A stretch of 64,000 nt of DNA from the NCBI RefSeq assembly GCF_015708085.1, contig NZ_JADNYM010000010.1, positions 62,001 through 126,000 on the forward strand. The letters run 5' to 3'. Shown here in pieces: positions 26,240 to 35,957 of this stretch; within the stretch, counting starts at the first letter, position 1; each line of letters opens with the position of its first letter. The notes under the pieces were generated by a model. It was not told the origin of the DNA. It made no database searches and saw only the letters and a program-made list of their open reading frames with translations. The position numbers were made by a program, and so were the translations under genes. Source of the stretch: Arthrobacter terrae. GTDB lineage: Bacteria; Actinomycetota; Actinomycetes; Actinomycetales; Micrococcaceae.

Positions 26240-27577
26240 CTACCTCGATTCCAGGATGGCCGCAACACCTTGGCCACCCGCCGCGCAAACGGAGATTAGG
26301 CCACGGGCCGGACGTCCATTTACCGTGCCCTTATGATGCAGCAACTTAGCGAGCGAGGCAACCAACCGGCCTCCGGTTGCAGCAAACGGATGGCCGGTCG
26401 CCAGCGAGGAACCATTGACATTGAGCCTGCTTCGGTCCACCGAACCGAAAGCGCCCTCGAGCCCCAGGCGGCTGCGTCCGAACTCCACGTCCTCCCACGC
26501 CGCGAGCGTGCTCAAAACGGTGCCGGCAAATGCCTCGTGGATTTCAATGTAGTCGAAGTCGGCCAGCGACAAGGAATTGCGCGCGAGCAGCCGGGGCACC
26601 GCGAAGACCGGAGCCATCAGCAGCCCATCCGCACCGTGCACAAAATCGACCGCTGCCGCCTCGCCGTCCACGACGTTCGCGAGCATCGGCAGATCGTGCG
26701 CCGTGGCCCATTCCTCGGAGGCGAGCAGTACGGTTGAAGCGCCGTCGGTCAGTGGAGTTGAATTGCCGGCCGTCATGGTGGCCTCGCCGCCGAGGTTTAG
26801 GCCGAATACGGGCTTGAGCTTTGCGAGCCTGGCCAATGACGAATCTGCCCGCAGGTTCGAATCCCGCGTCAGTGCGCGGTATGGGGTCAGCAGATCGTCG
26901 AAGAATCCCTGGTCGTAAGCGGCAGCAAGGTTTTTGTGGCTGGCCAGCGCGAGTTCATCTTGGCTCTGCCGGCTGATCTTCCACGCGGCCGTGGTCAGTG
27001 CCTGGTGCTCCCCCATGGACAGGCCCGTACGCGGCTCTGCGGTGGAGGGAGCGTCCGGGGCAAGATCTTTCGGACGGATACGGGCCAGTATGCTGAGCCT
27101 TTGGCCCAGCGTTCTGGCCCTGCTCAGGTCCAGGAGGATCGAACGGAGCCCCTCGCTGACGGCAATCGGGGCATCGGATGCGGAGTCCACTCCGCCGGCG
27201 ATCCCTGATTCAATCTGGCCAAGCTTGATCTTATTGGCCAGCCCCAGAACGGTCTCCAGCCCGGTTGCACAGGCCTGCTGCAGGTCGTAGGCGGGCGTTT
27301 CCGGTGATAGCGCGGACCCTAGGACTGCTTCGCGAGTGAGGTTGAAATCGCGCGAATGTTTCAGCACGGCTCCCGCCGCGACCTCTCCGATTCTCTCATC
27401 CTGCAGTCCGAAGCGGGCAATGAGTCCGTCCAGGGCCGCTGTGAGCATGTCCTGGTTGGAGGATTTGGCGTACGCACCACCGGAGCGCGCGAACGGTATG
27501 CGATTACCACCCACGATGACGGCCCGGCGCACCTGCGCGGATGTAGCTGGCGAACTGGTGGCGTCGGTATCGGTCAT
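26240..27577 (-). CDS. Acetyl-CoA acyltransferase (thiolase, FadA2/FadI-like)
   Basis: 445 aa from ATG 27577, which has AGGGAGA six bases upstream. The acylated Cys is in QQACATGLE, the His base in IEIHEAFAGT, and the second Cys in SVCAAGGQG near the C-terminus with NVNGSSLATGHPF before it. It performs the thiolytic last step of beta-oxidation. It is the first gene of the minus-strand operon with FabG and MaoC; its start is 31 bp from the edge of the TetR operator, which therefore can control both directions. Confidence 0.93.
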   Translation of the reverse strand: MTDTDATSSPATSAQVRRAVIVGGNRIPFARSGGAYAKSSNQDMLTAALDGLIARFGLQDERIGEVAAGAVLKHSRDFNLTREAVLGSALSPETPAYDLQQACATGLETVLGLANKIKLGQIESGIAGGVDSASDAPIAVSEGLRSILLDLSRARTLGQRLSILARIRPKDLAPDAPSTAEPRTGLSMGEHQALTTAAWKISRQSQDELALASHKNLAAAYDQGFFDDLLTPYRALTRDSNLRADSSLARLAKLKPVFGLNLGGEATMTAGNSTPLTDGASTVLLASEEWATAHDLPMLANVVDGEAAAVDFVHGADGLLMAPVFAVPRLLARNSLSLADFDYIEIHEAFAGTVLSTLAAWEDVEFGRSRLGLEGAFGSVDRSRLNVNGSSLATGHPFAATGGRLVASLAKLLHHKGTVNGRPARGLISVCAAGGQGVAAILESR

Positions 27578-27603
27578 GCTGAATCTCCCTGGCTGTTCCG
27601 CAA

Positions 27604-27639
27604 TTACTGATACCAAGCGTACCTGATACGCTCGGTATC
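27604..27639 (+). promoter_or_regulatory. TetR operator over a leaderless promoter
   Basis: 27609-27639 is a near-perfect palindrome: GATACCAAGCGTA, spacer CCTGA, TACGCTCGGTATC, with one mismatch in 13 pairs. TTACTG (27604-27609), 17 bp and TACGCT (27627-27632) form a promoter inside it, and the tetR GTG begins 7 bases later at 27640. A bound regulator would block tetR and the divergent thiolase operon. Confidence 0.8.
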
Positions 27640-28404
27640 GTGAACATATCGCAGCCGGTCCACGGATCAGACGGGACCGCCCACGGCATATCGGCTGGCC
27701 CCGCCGTGGATGGCCGCAGTGCGCGGTGGGACGCCCATCGGGATGAGCGGCGCCGGTCCCTGATCAAGGAATCCCGGCGTGCTATCCACCTGCTCGGAGC
27801 CGACGCCTCTATGGAGGACATTGCCGCAGCCGCGGGGACCAGCAAATCCGTGTTTTACCGCTATTTCGGTGATAAGGCAGGTCTGCAGGAGGCCGTGGGC
27901 GAGGTGGTGATCGCGCAGATGCAGCAGAAGATCCTCGATGCTGCGAAAACCGCGGCCTCCCCGTGGCAGGGACTGTCGAATATGGTCTCCGCCTACTTGG
28001 AAATGGCGGAAACATCCCCGAATGTCTACGCATTTGCTACCCAGGTCCCGGCCGGCGAATCCGGTCAGGGCCGCTCAGCTGTGCAGGCCGACGGGGCACT
28101 GGGCACTTTCTTCGACAAAATCACTGCCATGATCGCCGAGCCCATGCGTGCCCATTTTTCCCAGACGGGCTCCGCAGCCCCGCTGTACTGGCCCGCGGCG
28201 GCCATCGGCCTGGTCCGCACCGCAGGCGAGCTCTGGCTCACCACTCCCGCGTCATCTCAAAAGCCCGATCACGGCGCCATGGCCGAACAGTTGACGTCGT
28301 GGCTCTTTTTGGGAATTGCTCCCGAGATCGAACAGCAAAGTACTCGTCACGCCCTTCAAGAACCTTCACCCCGCACAACAAGCGTTAAGGAACATCATGA
28401 CTGA
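27640..28404 (+). CDS. TetR-family transcriptional regulator of the beta-oxidation locus
   Basis: 254 aa. The HTH is ASMEDIAAAAGTSKSVFYRY (about 65-84) and the ligand-binding helices follow. The N-terminus has about 45 extra residues before the HTH. The GTG start immediately abuts the 31-bp palindrome with no ribosome site, so translation is probably leaderless. The gene overlaps the downstream acyl-CoA oxidase by 8 bp. The ligand is most likely an acyl-CoA, by analogy with regulators of fatty-acid genes; that is inference. Confidence 0.9.
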   Translation: MNISQPVHGSDGTAHGISAGPAVDGRSARWDAHRDERRRSLIKESRRAIHLLGADASMEDIAAAAGTSKSVFYRYFGDKAGLQEAVGEVVIAQMQQKILDAAKTAASPWQGLSNMVSAYLEMAETSPNVYAFATQVPAGESGQGRSAVQADGALGTFFDKITAMIAEPMRAHFSQTGSAAPLYWPAAAIGLVRTAGELWLTTPASSQKPDHGAMAEQLTSWLFLGIAPEIEQQSTRHALQEPSPRTTSVKEHHD

Positions 28405-30466
28405 CCTAATCACCGGAAGTTCACAGGCTAAGGCCGCTGATTCTGCCGTAGACGTTGCTGCCCTGGGCGAACTGCTGTTGGGCAAATGGGCCCAAACGCG
28501 CCGCCAGGCCCGCGCGCTTGCTGCCCTGCCGGAAGTCCACAAGATCGAGGGACTGACCCACACCGAGCATCGTCAGCGGGCCTTTGAGCAACTGAAGTTT
28601 CTGGTCCAGAACAAAGCGGTGCACCGGGCGTTTCCAACGCGGATGGGTGGATCGGACGACCATGGAGGCAACGTTGCGGGGTTCCAGGAACTGGTCACCG
28701 CGGACCCGTCGCTGCAGATCAAGGCGGGCGTACAGTGGGGCCTCTTTGGTTCCGCGGTGCTGCATCTGGGGAACGAGGAACACCAGAACAAATGGCTCCC
28801 CGGAATCATGAACCTGGACATTCCCGGCTGCTTTGCGATGACCGAAATCGGTCACGGCTCCGACGTCGCCTCCATCGCCACCACGGCAACCTTTGATCCG
28901 GCGACAGATGAGTTTGTCATCAACACACCCTTCCGTGCCGCCTGGAAGGAGTACATCGGCAATGCGGCCGTAGACGGTCTCGCCGCCGTCGTCTTTGCGC
29001 AACTCATCACCAAGAGCGTCAACCACGGCGTGCATGCATTTTACGTCGAGCTCAGGGACCCCGAGACCAAAGAGTTTCTCGCGGGAGTTGGCGGTCAGGA
29101 CGACGGTATCAAGGGCGGCCTGAACGGGATTGATAATGGCCAGCTGCACTTCAGCGGGCTTCGCATACCGCGGACAAACCTGCTGAACCGCTACGGCGAT
29201 GTGGCCGCCGACGGCAGCTACAGCTCACCGATTGCCAGCCCCGGCCGGCGCTTCTTCACTATGCTTGGGACCCTTGTCCAGGGCCGCGTTTCGCTGGATG
29301 GAGCTGCGGTTGCGGCCAGTAAGGTGGCGCTGAAAATTGCGGTGCAGTACGCCACCGAACGCCGCCAGTTCAACGCTGCCTCGGACACCGAAGAGGAAGT
29401 CCTGCTGGACTACCAGCGCCATCAGCGCCGCCTGCTGCCGCGCCTGGCCACGACCTACGCTGCCAGCTTCGCCCATGAACAGTTGCTGGAAAAATTTGAC
29501 GGCGTCTTTTCCGGCACCAATGACACGGATGCGGACCGGCAGGATTTGGAGACGCTGGCGGCCGCCTTGAAATCCATGTCGACGTGGCATGCGCTGGATA
29601 CCCTGCAGGAGTGCCGGGAGGCATGCGGCGGCGCCGGCTTCATGATCGAGAACCGGTTCGCCTCGCTGCGGGCGGATCTGGATATTTACACCACCTTTGA
29701 AGGTGACAACACGGTGCTGCTCCAGCTGGTGGCCAAGCGCCTGCTGTCGGACTACGCGCGGGAATTCCGCAACGTAGACTTCGGCGTTCTGGCCCGCTAC
29801 GCCTTCAGCCAGGCAGCAGACCTGACGCTGAATAAAACCGGGCTGCGCCAGGTGGCGCAATTTGTGGCGGACAGCGGCTCGGTGCAGAAATCGGTGCTCG
29901 CGCTGCGTGACGAAGACGGCCAACGCGCCTTACTGACCGAACGGGTCCAGACCATGGTTGCCGAGGTTGCGGGTGCGCTCAAGGATGCTGCGAAACTTCC
30001 GCAGCCCAGCGCCGCAGGCGTTTTCAACCGCCATCAGAATGAGCTGATCGAGGCGGCACGAGCACACGCGGAATTACTGCAGTGGGAAGCCTTCACCGAG
30101 GGCCTTAGCCGCGTCGAGGACGCGGGCACAAAAGAAGTCCTGACGTGGCTCCGTGACCTGTTTGGGCTTAGCCTGATTGAAAAGCACCTCTCGTGGTACC
30201 TGATGAACGGCCGGATTTCCATGCAGCGCGCCCGCACAGTCGGCGGTTACATCAACCGGCTACTGGCCAAGCTCCGGCCGCACGCGCTGGATCTGGTGGA
30301 CGCCTTCGGCTATGGCCCGGAGCATCTGCGGGCCCCTATTGCGACCGGGATTGAGAAGTCCCGCCAGGACGAGGCGGCTGACTACTTCCGCCACCAGCGC
30401 GCCAGCGGGACAGCCCCGATGGATGAAAAGGTCCTCCTGCTCAAGCAGAAGGCCGCTGCGAAGTAG
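28397..30466 (+). CDS. Acyl-CoA oxidase/dehydrogenase family flavoprotein (long form)
   Basis: 689 aa, longer than ordinary acyl-CoA dehydrogenases (about 380) and close to the acyl-CoA oxidase layout. The FAD/substrate domain has CFAMTEIGHGSDV, the C-terminal domain has CREACGGAGFM and the catalytic-Glu motif YTTFEGDNT. About 220 further helical residues follow. It performs the first, alpha-beta desaturation step of fatty acid oxidation; whether oxygen or an electron-transfer flavoprotein takes the electrons cannot be told. The ATG at 28397 lies inside the end of tetR. It completes the four-enzyme set with the divergent operon. Confidence 0.9.
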   Translation: MTDLITGSSQAKAADSAVDVAALGELLLGKWAQTRRQARALAALPEVHKIEGLTHTEHRQRAFEQLKFLVQNKAVHRAFPTRMGGSDDHGGNVAGFQELVTADPSLQIKAGVQWGLFGSAVLHLGNEEHQNKWLPGIMNLDIPGCFAMTEIGHGSDVASIATTATFDPATDEFVINTPFRAAWKEYIGNAAVDGLAAVVFAQLITKSVNHGVHAFYVELRDPETKEFLAGVGGQDDGIKGGLNGIDNGQLHFSGLRIPRTNLLNRYGDVAADGSYSSPIASPGRRFFTMLGTLVQGRVSLDGAAVAASKVALKIAVQYATERRQFNAASDTEEEVLLDYQRHQRRLLPRLATTYAASFAHEQLLEKFDGVFSGTNDTDADRQDLETLAAALKSMSTWHALDTLQECREACGGAGFMIENRFASLRADLDIYTTFEGDNTVLLQLVAKRLLSDYAREFRNVDFGVLARYAFSQAADLTLNKTGLRQVAQFVADSGSVQKSVLALRDEDGQRALLTERVQTMVAEVAGALKDAAKLPQPSAAGVFNRHQNELIEAARAHAELLQWEAFTEGLSRVEDAGTKEVLTWLRDLFGLSLIEKHLSWYLMNGRISMQRARTVGGYINRLLAKLRPHALDLVDAFGYGPEHLRAPIATGIEKSRQDEAADYFRHQRASGTAPMDEKVLLLKQKAAAK

Positions 30467-30476
30467 ACATCGGGGG

Positions 30477-30522
30477 TGCGCCATCTTGGGGTACTTGCCG
30501 CTCCGTACCCCAAGGTGGCGCA
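30477..30522. terminator. Stem-loop between convergent genes
   Basis: An 18-bp stem TGCGCCATCTTGGGGTAC / GTACCCCAAGGTGGCGCA with one G-T type mismatch and a 10-nt loop. It lies between the acyl-CoA oxidase (+) and glgA (-). There is no T-run. Confidence 0.7.
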
Positions 30523-30544
30523 GGTCCGATCGCCGCCGCCGGGG

Positions 30545-31738
30545 TCAGAGAACCGAACGGTAGACATCCAACGTAGTTTCCGCTATCGAGTGCCAGGAAA
30601 AGAGCTCCCGGGCCCTGGTCCGGCCCGACTGGCCCATGGTGCGGGCCAGGGCCGGATCCTTCAGTACGGAAATCAGCGCGTCCGCGAAGTCGCGGATAAA
30701 CCTGTCCGGATCCAACGGGGTTCCTGTGCCGTCATTGACTTGTTCCAGCGGAACCAGCAGGCCGGTGACGCCGTCATCCACTACCTCGGGAATGCCTCCG
30801 GTGGCGCTGGCGACGACGGCGGCACCGCAGGCCATCGCCTCCAGATTGACGATCCCGAGTGGCTCGTAAATAGACGGGCAGGCGAAGACAGTGGCGTGGC
30901 TGAGCACCTGAATCAGCTCGTTACGCGGCAGCATACGTTCAATGACGATGACGCCATCGCGTTCACGCCGCAGCCCCTCGATCAGTGAGTTGACCTCGGC
31001 ACCGAGCTGGGGCGTGTCGGCCGCCCCGGCGCAGAGCACTATCTGTACCTCAGGTGGCAGCAGTGCCGCCGCCTTCAGCAGATACGGTACGCCCTTCTGC
31101 CGGGTCACCCGTCCGACCCAGACCACACTGGGACGTCCGGGGTCGATGCCGAGCGAAGTTACGACGTCGTCGGCTTCATCTCGTTGCCAAGCATCCACGT
31201 CGATGCCGTTATGCACCACCTTCACGCGTGCCGGATCCACCTGAGGATAGCAGCGCAGGATGTCCTGGCGCATCCCGTCGGAGACGGCGATGATGGCTGC
31301 CGCGGCCTCATAGGCGGTTTTCTCCACCCAGGATGACACGGCGTAACCGCCGCCGAGCTGCTCAGCCTTCCACGGCCGCAGCGGCTCCAGCGAATGGGCA
31401 CTGAGCACATGCGGGATTCCGTGCAGTAACGCAGCCAGGTGCCCGGCCATATTGGCGTACCAAGTATGCGAATGCACCACATCGGCTCCGGCGATGTCCG
31501 GTACTATCTGCAGGTCGACCCCGAGCGTCTGCAGCGCGGCATTGGCATTGGCCAGGCCCGCAGGGGACGGATAGGAACTCACCGTAGCGCCGTGATAGTC
31601 GGCCGGCCGTGCCGCGCCGAAGGCGTGCACCCGCAGATCCACCTCGCGGGCCAGCACCCGGCTCAACTCAGCAACGTGCACACCGGCACCACCGTAGATT
31701 TCGGGCGGGAACTCTTTAGTCACAATATCGATTCGCAC
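30545..31738 (-). CDS. glgA: Glycogen synthase / maltose-1-phosphate synthase (GlgM-type, GT4)
   Basis: 397 aa GT4 glycosyltransferase. The N-terminal KEFPPEIYGGAGVH binds the sugar nucleotide and acceptor, and the C-terminal SIYEPLGIVNLEAMACG holds the E-x7-E motif. The length and motifs match the actinobacterial enzyme (Rv1212c type), which in mycobacteria makes alpha-maltose-1-phosphate from ADP-glucose for the GlgE pathway. It is divergent from glgC, which makes its ADP-glucose. The start is GTG at 31738. Confidence 0.92.
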   Translation of the reverse strand: MRIDIVTKEFPPEIYGGAGVHVAELSRVLAREVDLRVHAFGAARPADYHGATVSSYPSPAGLANANAALQTLGVDLQIVPDIAGADVVHSHTWYANMAGHLAALLHGIPHVLSAHSLEPLRPWKAEQLGGGYAVSSWVEKTAYEAAAAIIAVSDGMRQDILRCYPQVDPARVKVVHNGIDVDAWQRDEADDVVTSLGIDPGRPSVVWVGRVTRQKGVPYLLKAAALLPPEVQIVLCAGAADTPQLGAEVNSLIEGLRRERDGVIVIERMLPRNELIQVLSHATVFACPSIYEPLGIVNLEAMACGAAVVASATGGIPEVVDDGVTGLLVPLEQVNDGTGTPLDPDRFIRDFADALISVLKDPALARTMGQSGRTRARELFSWHSIAETTLDVYRSVL

Positions 31739-31832
31739 TCTCTCAAGGTAGCCGGTCCCGGAGCTTTTGATCTAGTGTGAAGAACAGGGGACCAACCGGG
31801 CGGAAATTCGCTGTCATGATTGTCTAGGGGGT

Positions 31833-33263
31833 ATGGCCGTGGCCTATAGGAATAAAAGAGTTCTGGCAATTGTGCTTGCCGGTGGTGAGGGGAAGCGGCT
31901 GATGCCGCTCACCGCTGACCGCGCGAAACCGGCGGTGCCGTTCGCGGGCAGTTATCGCCTCATTGACTTTGCTCTTTCAAATCTGGCCAACTCCGGATAT
32001 CTGAAGGTTGTCGTCCTCACACAGTACAAGTCCCATAGCCTTGACCGGCACGTTTCCGAAACGTGGCGGATGTCCACCCTGCTGGGCAACTATGTCGCCT
32101 CGGTTCCGGCGCAGCAGCGGGTCGGCAAGAGCTGGTTTCTGGGCAGCGCCAACGCTATTTATCAGTCGCTGAACCTCATCCGGGATGCCGTGCCTGATAT
32201 CGTCGTCGTGGTCGGGGCCGATCACGTGTACCGGATGGACTTCGGGCAGATGGTGCGCAGCCACGTCGAGTCCGGGGCCAAGGCAACGGTAGCGGCGGTG
32301 CGCCAGCCGCTGACGCTGGCAGACCAGTTCGGTGTCATTGAAGTGGACGGCCTCGCTGCCCCGGGATCTGCGGCGCACCGGATCTCCGCCTTTGTGGAGA
32401 AGCCCGCAACGACGCCGGGGCTGGCGGCCGATCCTACGCAGTTTCTGGCGTCCATGGGCAACTACGTCTTCGATACGGACGCACTGGTCGAGGCCCTGCA
32501 CCACGACGCCCAGCGCTTGGACACGAAGCATGACATGGGCGGCGACATTGTACCGTACTTTGTGGACCGCGGCGAGGCCTTCGTCTATGACTTCACGACC
32601 AACGACATTCCAGGCGCCACCGACCGGGACCGCACCTACTGGCGCGATGTGGGTACCATCGATTCCTACTATGACGCGCAGATGGATCTGATCTCACCTC
32701 TGCCGGTGTTCAATCTGTACAACAGCGAGTGGCCCATTTTTACCCGGCAGAGCATTGCCCCGCCGGCAAAGTTCGTCCGCGGCGACCAGAACACGGTTGG
32801 CCTCGCGATGGACTCCATCGTCTCCAGCGGCGTCTTGATTTCCGGAGGCATCGTAGAACATAGCGTCCTATCGCACGGTGTGTTCGTGGGTGCAGGGGCC
32901 AGAGTAGTCAGCTCGGTGCTGATGGACAACGTGGTCATCGGGGCCGGGGCGGTCGTCAAACGGGCTATTCTCGACAAAAACGTTATGGTCCCCGCCGGGG
33001 CAACGATAGGGCTGGATCACGGACTTGACCGCAGCCGCGGCTATACGGTGACGGATTCCGGCTTGACGGTCCTCAGTAAGGGCCAGCAGGTTCCTGAACC
33101 GGACGACCGCGAGCGTGAGTTGGCCCGGACGGCGGCCGCGGCAATTCCCGAAGCAGTCCTGATGGCCGGAGAACGCCAGCCGGAGGTGCGGGATTCCGTG
33201 GAAAAGGTCTCCAAGAACTACCTGCACGCCGTTCGTGCCGGGGACACAGGCCGTAGCCTGTAA
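31833..33263 (+). CDS. glgC: Glucose-1-phosphate adenylyltransferase
   Basis: 476 aa. The nucleotidyltransferase signature [14 protein letters not shown] is followed by [17 protein letters not shown], and DHVYRMDF and GNYVFDTD mark the catalytic and substrate sites; a left-handed beta-helix domain with [11 protein letters not shown] closes the core. About 60 extra C-terminal residues are not part of the usual enzyme. It makes ADP-glucose, the committed step of glycogen synthesis, normally under allosteric control. AGGGGG is one base before the ATG but seven before a GTG two codons later (31839), so the true start may be 31839. Confidence 0.95.
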   Translation: MAVAYRNKRVLAIVLAGGEGKRLMPLTADRAKPAVPFAGSYRLIDFALSNLANSGYLKVVVLTQYKSHSLDRHVSETWRMSTLLGNYVASVPAQQRVGKSWFLGSANAIYQSLNLIRDAVPDIVVVVGADHVYRMDFGQMVRSHVESGAKATVAAVRQPLTLADQFGVIEVDGLAAPGSAAHRISAFVEKPATTPGLAADPTQFLASMGNYVFDTDALVEALHHDAQRLDTKHDMGGDIVPYFVDRGEAFVYDFTTNDIPGATDRDRTYWRDVGTIDSYYDAQMDLISPLPVFNLYNSEWPIFTRQSIAPPAKFVRGDQNTVGLAMDSIVSSGVLISGGIVEHSVLSHGVFVGAGARVVSSVLMDNVVIGAGAVVKRAILDKNVMVPAGATIGLDHGLDRSRGYTVTDSGLTVLSKGQQVPEPDDRERELARTAAAAIPEAVLMAGERQPEVRDSVEKVSKNYLHAVRAGDTGRSL

Positions 33264-33272
33264 AATTGTGGG

Positions 33273-34712
33273 GTGACTCCCCCGAATCTGACTCCCGAGG
33301 ATATTGCGTCCTGCCTAAAGGTCCTCAACTCCATCCACGTCTACGACGAGGAACATCCCGACTACGTCCAAGTGCGGCGCGCCACCGGGAAGATGTTTAA
33401 AGCTGTCAAGCGCCACCGCCGGGTAGTTAAACGCGACGCAGTCAATGACGCCGACCGCGCTGTTCTTGCCCGCACGGCGACGGCGGCACCGGACCGCATC
33501 GATGACGAAACCCGGGGAAATAAACTCAGGACTTCCACGACGGGCGAAGTCGCCGGGACGCTGTTGCGCTCCCGTGCCTGCTATATCTGCAAGCAGCAGT
33601 ACACCCAGGTGGACGCTTTCTACCATCAGCTCTGCCCGGAATGCGCCGGCTTTAATCACGGCAAACGCGACGCCAGCACCGATTTGCGCGGGCGGCGGGC
33701 GCTGCTGACGGGCGGAAGGGCAAAAATCGGCATGTACATTGCCCTGCGATTGCTCCGGGACGGCGCGCACACCACGATCACGACGCGCTTCCCGAAGGAT
33801 GCTGCACGCCGATTTGCGGGCATGGAGGACAGTGCCAACTGGTTGCACCGGCTGAGGATCGTCGGCATCGATCTGCGCGATCCGGCGCAGGTGATTGCGC
33901 TGACAGACTCGCTTAGCGAGGCCGGGCCGCTGGACATAATCATCAACAATGCAGCCCAAACCGTGCGGCGGTCCGGGAACGCCTACCAGCCGTTGGTCGA
34001 TGCGGAGCTGGCACCGCTTCCTGCCGACCGGCCGATGCCCGAGCTCGTCTCGTTTGGCCATGCCCACGACAAGCACCCGCTGGCCCTGGCGAGCCAGGTG
34101 CTGGAGCACCCCGTGCTGGCCGGGGACAACGTTACAGCGCTGGCGCTTTCAATGGGCTCGGCTTCACCGGAGCGTTTAGCTGCAGGTACCGCCATCGACG
34201 CCGGCGGGCTGGTGCCGGACCTGGCCAGCGTCAACAGCTGGACGCAGGTGGTGGACCAAGTGGATCCGTTGGAAATGCTCGAGGTTCAGCTGTGCAATGT
34301 TACGGCTCCCTTCCTGCTGGTTTCCCGTTTGCGGCCCGCGATGCGGCGATCTGCGGCCCACCGCAAATATATTGTGAACGTCACCGCGATGGAGGGCCAG
34401 TTTTCCCGTGCCTACAAAGGTCCCGGTCACCCGCACACGAATATGGCCAAGGCCGCTCTGAACATGATGACCCGCACCAGCGCACAGGAAATGCTGGACT
34501 CCGATGGCATCCTGATGACAGCCGTGGACACCGGGTGGATTACCGACGAGCGGCCGCACTACACCAAAGTGCGGTTGGCCGAAGAAGGCTTCCACGCCCC
34601 CCTGGACCTGGTGGACGGGGCGGCACGGGTTTATGATCCCATTGTGTGCGGTGAGACAGGTGAGGACCAATACGGCGTTTTCCTCAAAGACTACAAACCC
34701 AGCAACTGGTGA
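33273..34712 (+). CDS. SDR-family protein with N-terminal zinc ribbon
   Basis: 479 aa. Residues 1-100 are basic and helical; C103-x2-C106 and C121-x2-C124 form a zinc ribbon; a Rossmann fold starts at LLTGGRAKIGMY (about 144-155) with INNAAQTVRR as the NNAG equivalent. In the active-site region the residue four before the conserved Lys is Thr (HTNMAKAAL), so the catalytic Tyr of classical SDRs is missing. It may bind a nucleotide without redox chemistry. GTG start, 9 bp after glgC; it is coupled to the next gene by GTGA. Confidence 0.82.
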   Translation: MTPPNLTPEDIASCLKVLNSIHVYDEEHPDYVQVRRATGKMFKAVKRHRRVVKRDAVNDADRAVLARTATAAPDRIDDETRGNKLRTSTTGEVAGTLLRSRACYICKQQYTQVDAFYHQLCPECAGFNHGKRDASTDLRGRRALLTGGRAKIGMYIALRLLRDGAHTTITTRFPKDAARRFAGMEDSANWLHRLRIVGIDLRDPAQVIALTDSLSEAGPLDIIINNAAQTVRRSGNAYQPLVDAELAPLPADRPMPELVSFGHAHDKHPLALASQVLEHPVLAGDNVTALALSMGSASPERLAAGTAIDAGGLVPDLASVNSWTQVVDQVDPLEMLEVQLCNVTAPFLLVSRLRPAMRRSAAHRKYIVNVTAMEGQFSRAYKGPGHPHTNMAKAALNMMTRTSAQEMLDSDGILMTAVDTGWITDERPHYTKVRLAEEGFHAPLDLVDGAARVYDPIVCGETGEDQYGVFLKDYKPSNW

Positions 34713-35830
34713 GCAAAAAACCCATGACACTGCTCCGTACTCCCGTCTCTGCCACCGCCAAACGCCTGGCGCCGGGGCTGCTGACCGCACTGGTTGCCGT
34801 CGCGCTGGCTCTGCTGGTCCACCTGTTGGTACCTGCGCTGCCTGCCATGACTGTTGCGGTGGTGTTGGGAATTCTTGCCGCGAATTTACCCGGTGCCGCG
34901 CCACTGGTCGCAGGGACCTTCCGGCCCGGGCTGCATTTTGCCGGGAAGCACCTGATGCGCGCGGGCATAGTCCTGCTTGGGCTCAAACTCAGTTTGACTG
35001 ACGTCATGAATCTGGGCTGGCTGAGCGTGGTATTGGTCGTCACGGTGGTGCTGCTCAGTTTCGCCGGAACCTACGGGCTCGGCAAGCTGTTCCGGCTCCG
35101 CGGGGACGCCCCATTGCTCATCGCGACCGGCTTCTCCATCTGCGGAGCGTCCGCAATCGGTGCGATGGCAGCGGTTAAGGGTACGAAGCAGCAGGACACG
35201 GTTCTTCCGGTGGCGTTGGTGACCCTCTGCGGAACCCTCGCCATTGGCGTCCTACCGCTGCTGATGACCCCGCTGGGACTGGACGCTATGGGGTTCGGGC
35301 GGTGGGTTGGTATCTCGGTCCACGATGTCGGGCAGGTCGTGGCTACCGCCCAAACGGCGGGGACGGTGGCGCTCAGCGCCGCCATAGTCATCAAGCTCAC
35401 GCGCGTGCTGCTGCTGGCCCCGATGGTGGCGGTGGCCGGGCTTTGGGAACGACGCAGCCACAACAACCTGGTCCGCACCGCCCCTACCGGGAAAGCTGCC
35501 TCCGCCGTCGGGCTGCCGGCCCACACTGCTGCTGTGGCTGACAGCGTGCCACCGTCCACCGTCAAGCCGCATTTTCCACCGGTGGTGCCGCTGTTTGTCC
35601 TGGGATTCCTGATCACCATAGCCCTGCGGACGCTCGGCTGGGTAAGTCCGGGCGGTTTGGAACTGGGCAATCTGCTGCAGGACGTTGCCCTCGGTGCGGC
35701 GTTGTTTGGTTTGGGCTCCTCCGTCCGCATCCGGGAACTGCTGCACAGTGGTTTGCGGGCCTCCGCAATGGCCTTGGTCGCGTGGCTGCTGATCGCCTGC
35801 CTCGGCTATGCTGCGGTGCACTTGATGTAG
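34709..35830 (+). CDS. YeiH/UPF0324-family putative sulfate/anion exporter
   Basis: 373 aa with about ten to eleven hydrophobic segments. Family motifs include GIVLLGLKLSL, FSICGASAIGAMAAV and GISVHDVGQVVATA. The family is often annotated as putative sulfate exporter, but transport has not been shown for most members. It has a long, less hydrophobic cytoplasmic loop at about 245-290. The GTG start overlaps the SDR stop codon, so the two are cotranscribed. Confidence 0.88.
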   Translation: MSKKPMTLLRTPVSATAKRLAPGLLTALVAVALALLVHLLVPALPAMTVAVVLGILAANLPGAAPLVAGTFRPGLHFAGKHLMRAGIVLLGLKLSLTDVMNLGWLSVVLVVTVVLLSFAGTYGLGKLFRLRGDAPLLIATGFSICGASAIGAMAAVKGTKQQDTVLPVALVTLCGTLAIGVLPLLMTPLGLDAMGFGRWVGISVHDVGQVVATAQTAGTVALSAAIVIKLTRVLLLAPMVAVAGLWERRSHNNLVRTAPTGKAASAVGLPAHTAAVADSVPPSTVKPHFPPVVPLFVLGFLITIALRTLGWVSPGGLELGNLLQDVALGAALFGLGSSVRIRELLHSGLRASAMALVAWLLIACLGYAAVHLM

Positions 35831-35957
35831 CACAGCAGTATGTGTCGCACAGCGGTCTGACTAACACAGCGGTCGAAGAAAAACGGCCGATGCGCTCCCT
35901 GCCCCCTTACCCCCGGTGTCCGGGCGGGAGCGGAAAAACCCGTGATTGAATGGATGA

